Assembly (NCBI GenBank): GCA_021029095.1
Contig: JAJOHG010000026.1
Span: forward strand, 345,440 to 409,439
Reading direction: 5' to 3'
Origin: Phellopilus nigrolimitatus
Taxonomy: Eukaryota; Basidiomycota; Agaricomycetes; Hymenochaetales; Hymenochaetaceae
Length of the DNA stretch: 64,000 bases
Positions 57,214 through 64,000 of this stretch are shown here, in pieces. Position 1 is the first letter of the stretch. Every line of letters starts with the position of its first letter. A program made the position numbers and the translations under genes. The notes beneath the pieces are model-generated. The model saw only the letters and a program-made list of their open reading frames with translations. It was not told the origin of the DNA and ran no database searches.

Positions 57214-58925
57214 ATGTCTTCGCTGCCCCCGCGCTCTGCTTCTCTTCCGGAAACTGGGGCTTCTGCGGCTGGGACTTCTGTGACCGGGACCGTGCCGCCG
57301 AACGCGTTTCTGGCGACCACTGGGGGGGGGCTGGTTCGGATGGCGATCGACGCGTTCGAGGAGAGCGTGCGGGAGTGGAGCACGGAGGACGACAAGGCCA
57401 TGCTCCTGGAGGGCGTATGGCAGGCAGATTTCCGCTGGGTAAGTTTTTGTCGTTTGCTGAGGTTGAGGGTGGGACGCTAATGTTGAGTTACCGACGGGTA
57501 GAAGACGCTGGATGCGGTGTTAAACGACTGCCGAGATCGTTTCACGCCGGACGACTACGAGTGGGTTGCGGGGATGAAGCGCGCCCTACGTCGGCAATAC
57601 ACTGGGCTCGTGGACCGCGCGCGCGCCACTGGGGCGGATTTGGGCGACCTTCGCAAGTACGCGGCACTCGCGGCGGCGGAGGCGGAACGCGTGGTGAAGG
57701 CGGAGGAGGAGGAGCCGACGGTGAGTGGCTGCTCACGGTTTTTGAGTGGGTATTGGTGTTTAACTGAGACAGCTGGAGGGTCCGCCCTCGGTGGTCACGC
57801 AAGCGCCGGTCGCCCGCAAGCGTGCGGCGTCGCAAGAGGCGCCGTGTGAGAAGGGCCGAGCGGACAAGCAGGCGCGGGTGGGCTCGCCGACCGCGGGTAG
57901 AGACGAGGCGGCCGAGTGGGCGGAATCTCCGAAGGACGCGGGAGAGGAGACTGGCGGGGGCGGCGCAGTGTCGGATGCTGGTGCGGAAGCTGCAGTCGGC
58001 ACGGTGTCCGGCCTCGTGGCGAAGGATACGGCCCGAGAGGACGGCGGGGCGGAGCGGGACGGAGCGAGGGATGCGGATGGGGACACGGAGATGGTGAGGG
58101 AGTGGAGTGGTTTCGGGGACGGGGCGGAGTCGGAGGCGGGCGGCGGATGGGAGGACGGTGCGGACGGGTTGGGTGGAGCGGATGCGGTGGGCGGAGCGGC
58201 GGCGGCGGACGGATCGGGAACGGCGGGTGGGGTGATTGTGGCGGCTCGGGGAGTGGGAGGTATGGAAGGGAGGGTTGCTAAGGTAAGGGCCGGTTGCGAG
58301 ATAGTGGATGGAGGCGCTAACGGGTGATGAGCAGGTCGCCGGAAGGGTGAAGGCCGAGCGCGGGACGAAGGACGAGCCGACGTGGACCGAGCACACCCCG
58401 CCGTGTGAAAACTGCAAGAAGACGGCCGCGAAGTGCTACCGCACCGAGAGCAGCAAGGTCTGCCAGAAGTGCGCCCACCAGAAGAAGGGGTGTGTCCCGG
58501 CGGACGGAGACGTCGTCAAGAGGTCTCGCAGCCGCGCTGCCAAGTCGGCTTCGGTCGTGGAGGAGAGCGATGCGGACGCGGAAGGGGAGTCGGACGGTGA
58601 GGGCACGGCCGACGCGGGCGATGTTTTCGACAGGGTCACAGCGGGGACGTTCGTGGCGCGGATGGACCGGCGAGACATCGGGGTTCTGCGGGCGGCGTTG
58701 CTGGAGAACCTCGTGGCGGACGAGAAAATGATCACGGCCCATTCCCGCGCGATGGACGGCCTGTACGTGCAGCTGGGCGGTCATCGAGAGGCGATCCGGG
58801 CGATCCGTCGGAAGTTGGAAGCGAACGAGCACCTGTATGCGCTGCTGGGTGGGCCGCGACCGGACGCGGAGTACGGAACGGAGAAGGGTAAAGGAAAGGG
58901 GAAAGGGAAGAAAGCGGGGAAGTGA
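57214..58925 (+). CDS. Zn2Cys6-like cluster protein 1 (antisense to element C)
   Basis: Four exons (57214-57438, 57502-57720, 57773-58282, 58335-58925) with canonical GT..AG introns of 63, 52 and 52 nt give an open frame of 514 residues. The N-terminal 150 residues are helical (IDAFEESVREWSTEDDKAML, DDYEWVAGMKRALRRQYTGL). The middle is Gly/Ala/Glu/Asp-rich. Near residue 345 is CENCKKTAAKC, then VCQKCAHQKKGC, i.e. CX2CX6CX7CX2CX6C, the spacing of a fungal Zn2Cys6 binuclear cluster, but located far from the N-terminus and lacking the usual basic-rich first loop. A helical region (VLRAALLENLVADEKMI) and the tail LYALLGGPRPD..KGKGKGKGKK follow. The layout matches the gene at 59386. Nucleic-acid binding is inferred. 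Gag-like function or a transcription factor are both possible. Confidence 0.7.
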
Positions 58926-59385
58926 GTGTTGTCGCGTCGGATTTCGTCTTGTTATCGTGTTTTTGCTTTCGTGTTTTGTGGTTTTGAAAATGCTTTCGTG
59001 TCCGCATGTGTATAATATAATATCGGAATATTACATAGAATGCGAGGTTTTATTTGAACGGGTGTGAGGCGACCGGGTGCGAACTTGAGCGAGGCGGAGC
59101 GGCGGGTGTGGCGTTGTCGGGGAGCGGGGCGGTACTAAGGACAGGATGGCGGGTTGGACATGGCGGCGTAGCGAGGCCGAAATAGAGAAATGATGCGCTG
59201 CGGAAGAAGCCGATGTGGACGGCCGGTGTACGGGGCCCGGTGAATGTATCGAAGCGCGGAGTCGGAAAGCGTATTTGATGTCGATGGAGTCGGAAAGCGT
59301 AGTTTGATGTCGACGCGGGAATGGTTGCGGGTTGATGCACAGTCGGGATTTAAGGAGGACATTCGTGGGTGGGATCGTCTTAACC
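58926..59385. other. Intergenic region between the two zinc-cluster genes
   Basis: No coding exon is supported. It holds the 3' end of the first gene and the promoter of the second. An AT-rich stretch (about 59010-59035) may carry poly(A) signals. Confidence 0.45.
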
Positions 59386-60602
59386 ATGTCTTCCTCCTTT
59401 CTCCCAACTCCTGCGCAACAGGCGGCGGCGGCGGTGCGGGGCGCTTTTTCCGGGGTACGGGCGGGTATTGCCGAAGGCGCGGCGTTGACCGATGCGGGAG
59501 CATTGCTCATGTCGGTTGTAGAGGTGCGGGAACGAATGGTATGTCGGCCGGGTTGGTCGGTGGATATTCGCGCTAACCGTATTGGTAGGAGTGGGTAAAC
59601 ACCGTTTGGAGTTATCATGACGGTGCGCTGGCGGCGGTCGACCGGGAGACCCTGGACGCGGAGCGGCGCGACTTGCAGGAGGCGTCGGCGGCCTTGGAAG
59701 TCAGTGCGCGGGACGCAGGCGCGGACGGGGATGTTCTGGACGCGGTCGCCGCACTGATGGCGATGGACGAGATTGGCGGGAGCCGGGAAGGGAAAGCGGC
59801 CGTCGGTTTTGCGACGAGCTCGACGTCGGCCGTGCCGGGGAGAGGGAGGCGCACTCCTGTGAGTACGCGCATCTGTCGCGAGAGTTGAGGTTGACGAGAG
59901 GGAAAGGAGGCGGCCGCGACAACGAGGACGGAGAACGCGACGGGAGGGTCAGGGAGATCCGACACGGGAGAGCGGGAGGTATGGTCGGCCGATGAGTTGG
60001 AGGGGCGGCTGATGGAGTCGCCGCTACCAGGCCCAAGCAGAGAGGCGGCCGAGTCGGCCGAGTCGGAAGGTGACGACGGATCGTTGCTCCCATCGGTAAA
60101 TGGTCGCCATGTCTCGTGAAGAGGTGTGCTGATATTTGAGAAGATTCTTGTACAGAATCCGCGACCAGGTCCAGCGGCACTGACGACAGTGACGCCGGTG
60201 GTGCCGTGCAACCCGTGTTCGAAGCGAGGTAAGAGGGCGACTCGTAGGGGTGAGTGTGAGGTACGGAAGGGGTACCGTGCGTGTGTGGTGTGCAGGCAGC
60301 GCAAGGTGGCGTGCGATTGGCCGGGGGGCGCACCGCGCTTGGCGGCGTGCTCGGCACCGCCGCCGCCGGGCTTGGGAGCCGCACCCGCGTGGTGGGAAGC
60401 GATGTGCGACGCGGACCCCGGTGCAGTTCGAGCGGCACTGACGGAGGTTATCGCAGGCGGCGAGGCGGAGATGGAGGGACGTCGTCGGTCGCTGGACGGC
60501 GTCCGGCGACTCTACGCGCTGCTGCCCGGGCGCCGGAGGGGTGAACCGGACGAGGGGTATGTCGGGAAGGGAAAGGGAAAGGCGCGGACCACTAGGCGGT
60601 AG
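59386..60602 (+). CDS. Zn2Cys6-like cluster protein 2 (antisense to element C)
   Basis: Four exons (59386-59538, 59589-59858, 59907-60095, 60156-60602), introns of 50, 48 and 60 nt, give 352 residues in frame. The order of parts mirrors the upstream gene: a helical N-terminus (AAAAVRGAFSGVRAGIAEG, then EWVNTVWSYHDGALAAVDRE), an acidic linker (REAAESAESEGDDGS), a Cys cluster (CNPCSKRGKRATRRGEC, then CVVCRQRKVAC; CX2CX12CX8CX2CX6C), and a tail LYALLPGRRRGEP..GKGKGKAR. RQRKVACDWP is closer to a classical Zn2Cys6 half-site than the partner gene. It is convergent with the pol gene of element C, 155 bp away. Confidence 0.7.
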
Positions 60603-60757
60603 AAGGGCTGTCGGGAGATCGGCCGAGATTTGTATATTAGGCTTAACATGGCTGGCGAAACTAAGGCGGCCGATTTTGTGAGCAGGGAATTGATTCCATT
60701 CTGGAGAGTACATAGTCGATACATATTACACGACAGGTGACGGGTGCGTGATTTTCC

Positions 60758-63700
60758 TTAAAAGGCCGTATCTTCTCCATCCTCCTTATCTCCTTGGTTG
60801 TCGAGGTCTAAGTCGGCCGTGGTCGAGTCATCGGTCCTTGTGGCAAGCTCGTCGAGTTCGTCGTCTGTCCGATTCACGTGGGTCGGAACGGGCACGGCCA
60901 GCACGGTTCGTGGGTGGTACGGAATGAGGCGGAACGCGGCGAATCGGTTGCGGTAGATGGAGCCGTCCATGTCGGACAAGATGTAGGAACCACCTTTCGT
61001 GCGCCGGACGACGGCTAAAGGACCCAAGTACCGGCTTTTGAATTTCCGGTTTAACTCCTTTTCGATCCTGGTGTTTCGGGCGAGTACCAAGGCACCTGGT
61101 TCGAAATCGTAGTCCTTGATGGTGTGTTCGAATTCCTCGCGGAAGCGCTGCGCGGCTTTGAAGCGGGAGGCCAGGACGCGTTCGTGGGCGAGCGCGAGGT
61201 CCTCGGCGCGGCGTTGAAGATCCTTGGCGCGTCGGGCGAGTAAGTCGGAGTGAGAAATGGTGCGGTCGATGGCAGGCGACATGTATGTGACTTCGATAAG
61301 GTCAAGTGGGAGGGTCGGCTCCACGCCGTGCAGGAGAAAATAAGGCGAATAGCCGGTGGACGGCTTGATCGTGACTCGCTCCGACCAGAAAGCGAAGGGG
61401 GCGGCCGACGGCCACTTACTGTCATCGCCCTTGCAGAGTTTTGTAATTACCTCGCGGATATCTCGATGAGCGCGCTCGACAATGCCGTTGGCCTGGGAAT
61501 TGTACGGAGAAATCTGAATGTGATGACCGATATATTTGCTGATCGCTTTGATGGCGGGTTGAAAGGCGGGGCCATTGTCCGACACGATGTCGATGAAGGG
61601 GCCGTGTCGGCAAACGACTTCGTCAAATAGGAAGGCCTGAATGGCGCGAGCGCTTTCGGATTGGAGCAGGCGGTATTCGGGCCATCCGGAAAGGGAGCAT
61701 CGTGCCTGAATGATGTATTGGAAGCCGCCGGCTTTAGGCATGTGCATGATGTCAACGTGTATTCGGCGGAAAAGAGCGGCCGGGGGCGGGACCGTCGGCG
61801 GGATATGAAACTTCTTCGTCTGACGGACTTGGCATTCGTTGCACGTGAGTAGGAACCACTTGATGTCGCGGTCCATAAACGGCCACCAGAAGCGGTCGTG
61901 TAAATGCATCCGAACAGAAAAGAAGCCTCGGTGGCCTAGGTCGTCGTGAGCCGCTTCGATGAGCCGAAAGCGCCGGTCGATGTCGGGTACTTGCTGCGGG
62001 CGGTCGTGTCGGTTCTTTCGCCATAGGAGTCCGTTCTGCACGTAGAAGCCGGTCGCGGCCTTGATAAAGGCGCGGAGTCTGCCCTCATCGGCTTTGTATG
62101 CATCAGGCGGCCGCTTCGACACAAGGAATTCCCGATAAAGGTTGACAAGCTCATCCCGCCGTCGGGCCTTAGCCGATCGTGGGATTTCAGGCACGTCGTC
62201 GGCTGCGTGTGCGGCGGCAGCGACAAAGCCGTACTGTTCATCAATCCACTCCTCGTAGTCGTCGTCGGGCGGGGGGTCCTCTGGGGCGGGTGGTCGTCGG
62301 GACACTCCGTCGGCTCCGGCATGGTGAACTCCCGGTACGTGGACGAGTTGGAAGTCGAAGAGGAGGATGCCGGCGACCCAGCGGTTAATCGTCGCGTTCG
62401 GTTGAAGGTCCCGGTTGTTGATCATGCCGTTGATGTACTTCGCATCTACTTCGACGACGAGGTGGGGAAAGCCGATAATGTATAGGCGCGAAGCGCGGAG
62501 CGATCGGAAGAGCCCGAAGAGTTCGGCTTTCGGCTGGGAGTAGTTTCGCTCCCGCTCGTTCCAGCATCCGGAAATGAAGCGGGAGACGAAGCGCTCCTTG
62601 TTCGGTCCCAACTGGGATATAATGCAGCCGAAGCCGACGTTGGAAGAATCTACCGACAGGACGATTGGGCGGTCACACTGGTAGTCGATCGGGCGGAGGG
62701 CGGGGCAATTCATAACCGCTTCTTTGATCCGCTGAAAGCACGTGTCTTGCTCGGGCCCGAAAATGAACTCGATGTCCTTGTTTAACAACGAAGTGATCGG
62801 TTTTGTAAGGCGCGCATAATCCTTGATGTAAATCCGGACCACACCGCAGGTACCTAGAAACTGTCGGACCTCCGATACGTTGCGCGGCGCGGGCCAGTCG
62901 CGGATGCATTGGACTCGAGAGTCGTCGGCGACCCGTCCTTCGTACGTACATGTATGACCGACAATGACTCCGGTCGGCGCGCATAAGGTGATCTTCTTGC
63001 CAGAGAGCGTCGCACCAACTTTCCCGAGACGGTGAATGATGCGGATGACTGCCTGTAGGTGTTCGAAGACGAAGCGTCGGATGAGCGGATTTTCGGGGAT
63101 GGTTTCGTATGTACCGTCGGCTAGTTCGTAGCGTGAAGTCGGCCCTTTGATCGGGATGTCGTCCACGAATGGTACCGTGTGGTCGGGAATCTCTAGCCGC
63201 AGAATGAATGTGACGTCGCTGTGCAGGATCTGTTGCGAATTCGTATATCCCATGGGAATAGAGGTGAGCCGAAACGTCCCCAATGGCGTTTGGAAGGTCG
63301 TGACGTCGCGGGAGTCGGGGTGGAGTTTCCGCTGGTCGAATGCGACAAAGAGATCGAAGACCGAATAGCAAGCCCGGGCGGCGAAGGACTCGGCGAGGGT
63401 GTCTACGCTCGGTGGAACGGCGGGGTCACGAATGGTAACGGAGTTCAGCTTTTGGAGGTCATGTACGATGCGGAGCGACTTTCCGTCCTTCTTCATTACG
63501 CAAAACCATCGGGAGCGGTACGAGGAATTCGACGGTTCATAGACGCCCGACGAAATCTTGTCTTTGATGATCTCGATGACTTTGTCGAATATGCCCGGCG
63601 GTATCGGAATCATGCGTAGGGCCCATGGCACATGTTCGACTGTCGGAATGTGGATCGGCGGGAAGTAGTCGGTGTCGAGCGTGCCCTTCTCCGATTCGTC

Positions 63701-64000
63701 CCAGGCGAACGCGTACTCCTCGAGGCGGATCACTTCTAAGCAAAGCTTCACCTCCTCCGGCCACAAGAAATCCGAACTCTCGAGGTACGGATTTGAGGGC
63801 TGCGTATCGTTCGGCGGTGAAGCGTGTACCGGGCGAGAAGTCGGGTGGGTGGGTGGGAAGTGGCGGAAGATCGCGAAGGGGGTCGGGGAATTCGTGTCGG
63901 ATGATGCGAAATTTCTCAGGGAGGGTGGTCTGGACGGGTTTGATGCGGTCGGCGACTTTCTTGTACGCGAAAGCGGCGGCGGGCGAGTCGCGGATAGAGT
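60758..64000 (-). CDS. Element C pol polyprotein, partial at the right edge
   Basis: The main frame (60758-63766 and a little beyond) encodes RT (FCVMKKDGKSLRIVHDLQKL, catalytic box VPFVDDIPIKG with FVDD in place of YxDD), RNase H (LSVDSSNVGFGCI, Glu in QPKAELFGLF, Asp in VEVDAKYINGM), the integrase zinc finger (HDDLGHRGF..CNECQVRQ) and core (HVDIMHM, SDNGPAF, GIVERAH; the D, D and E are present), and a C-terminal region with an acidic end (DLDNQGDKEDGEDTAF). The N-terminal continuation, from the edge to about 63785, is in another phase (ADRIKPVQTTLPEKFRIIRH, PPDFSPGTRFTAERYAALK), so there is a one-base frameshift near 63780. No chromodomain was seen. It belongs to a different Ty3/Gypsy lineage from elements A and B. 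Confidence 0.88.
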   Translation of the reverse strand, partial: TLSATRPPPLSRTRKSPTASNPSRPPSLRNFASSDTNSPTPFAIFRHFPPTHPTSRPVHASPPNDTQPSNPYLESSDFLWPEEVKLCLEVIRLEEYAFAWDESEKGTLDTDYFPPIHIPTVEHVPWALRMIPIPPGIFDKVIEIIKDKISSGVYEPSNSSYRSRWFCVMKKDGKSLRIVHDLQKLNSVTIRDPAVPPSVDTLAESFAARACYSVFDLFVAFDQRKLHPDSRDVTTFQTPLGTFRLTSIPMGYTNSQQILHSDVTFILRLEIPDHTVPFVDDIPIKGPTSRYELADGTYETIPENPLIRRFVFEHLQAVIRIIHRLGKVGATLSGKKITLCAPTGVIVGHTCTYEGRVADDSRVQCIRDWPAPRNVSEVRQFLGTCGVVRIYIKDYARLTKPITSLLNKDIEFIFGPEQDTCFQRIKEAVMNCPALRPIDYQCDRPIVLSVDSSNVGFGCIISQLGPNKERFVSRFISGCWNERERNYSQPKAELFGLFRSLRASRLYIIGFPHLVVEVDAKYINGMINNRDLQPNATINRWVAGILLFDFQLVHVPGVHHAGADGVSRRPPAPEDPPPDDDYEEWIDEQYGFVAAAAHAADDVPEIPRSAKARRRDELVNLYREFLVSKRPPDAYKADEGRLRAFIKAATGFYVQNGLLWRKNRHDRPQQVPDIDRRFRLIEAAHDDLGHRGFFSVRMHLHDRFWWPFMDRDIKWFLLTCNECQVRQTKKFHIPPTVPPPAALFRRIHVDIMHMPKAGGFQYIIQARCSLSGWPEYRLLQSESARAIQAFLFDEVVCRHGPFIDIVSDNGPAFQPAIKAISKYIGHHIQISPYNSQANGIVERAHRDIREVITKLCKGDDSKWPSAAPFAFWSERVTIKPSTGYSPYFLLHGVEPTLPLDLIEVTYMSPAIDRTISHSDLLARRAKDLQRRAEDLALAHERVLASRFKAAQRFREEFEHTIKDYDFEPGALVLARNTRIEKELNRKFKSRYLGPLAVVRRTKGGSYILSDMDGSIYRNRFAAFRLIPYHPRTVLAVPVPTHVNRTDDELDELATRTDDSTTADLDLDNQGDKEDGEDTAF

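Larger units (their letters stand above)
55725..64000 (-). mobile_element. Ty3/Gypsy element C (runs off the right edge)
   Basis: The pol gene (60758 to the window edge), a sense frame (55758-56615) and a candidate polypurine tract/LTR lie in order on the minus strand. Two spliced genes sit between them on the plus strand. No LTR is visible in the 155 bp between the pol stop and the neighbouring gene, so if a 3' LTR exists it must be further left. Gag and the 5' LTR would be beyond 64000. The unity of this block is inferred. Confidence 0.5.

Noticed and set aside
57542..58417. 291-codon minus-strand Arg/Ser-rich frame
   Set aside because: It is antisense to the spliced zinc-cluster gene 1 and low-complexity in composition. 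The plus-strand exons have phased canonical introns.

Overview
The window is fungal, most likely from a basidiomycete of the class Agaricomycetes. The genes have canonical short introns (about 48-70 nt, GT..AG). The families present are an IML2/TTC39-type TPR protein, a MYND zinc-finger protein, an F-box protein and a Vsb1-type SulP transporter. The mobile DNA is Ty3/Gypsy, including chromoviruses. I cannot fix the order or species from sequence alone. No rRNA, tRNA or CRISPR array was recognised.

Layout. (1) 1-8.2 kb is ordinary gene space: an IML2-like gene (minus), a MYND gene (plus) and an intact five-exon F-box gene (plus). (2) 9.0-13.5 kb holds one full-length SulP/SLC26-type transporter gene (minus) with an N-terminal disordered region, a membrane domain, a STAS domain and a C-terminal cyclic-nucleotide-binding-like domain. 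(3) 10.9-38.5 kb is a head-to-tail array with a period of about 8.25 kb. Each unit carries the 5' half of the transporter gene plus about 5.6 kb of spacer. The spacer holds a broken Pep12-type t-SNARE fragment, a broken ribosomal protein eS1 fragment, hairpins and direct repeats. Two transporter variants alternate (A-B-A-B), so the array is a 16.5-kb dimer that was itself duplicated. Only copy 1 keeps the 3' half of the gene. Every unit junction carries the same 48-bp templated insertion, which adds a short tail and a stop codon to the truncated reading frame. (4) The array is bracketed by inverted copies of the F-box 3' end plus the transporter upstream region (7.64-8.71 kb and 38.27-39.48 kb), so the whole locus is a large, imperfect inverted duplication. 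(5) 39.5-54.7 kb is a Ty3/Gypsy chromovirus (element A, plus strand). A near-identical sister (element B, minus strand, 5-bp target duplication) is inserted in its gag. Both have a Tf1-like self-priming signature and an additional zinc-knuckle reading frame downstream of pol. Element A lacks matching flanks and truncates both the inverted F-box copy and an unknown gene on the right. (6) 55.2-64 kb is a third, unrelated Ty3/Gypsy element (element C, minus strand) running off the right edge. Between its pol gene and a candidate polypurine tract/3' LTR lie two intron-containing genes on the opposite strand. They encode paralogous proteins with a six-cysteine, Zn2Cys6-like cluster and a Lys/Gly-rich tail.

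The three left-hand genes are independent housekeeping or regulatory genes. The middle is a rearrangement hotspot rather than a pathway. The most unusual items are the templated junctions that make stereotyped truncated transporter frames, and the antisense spliced zinc-cluster genes lying inside what looks like a retroelement. Many one-base indels separate otherwise near-identical copies (array copy 2, elements A and B, pol of element C, the MYND gene), so uncorrected assembly errors should be kept in mind throughout.
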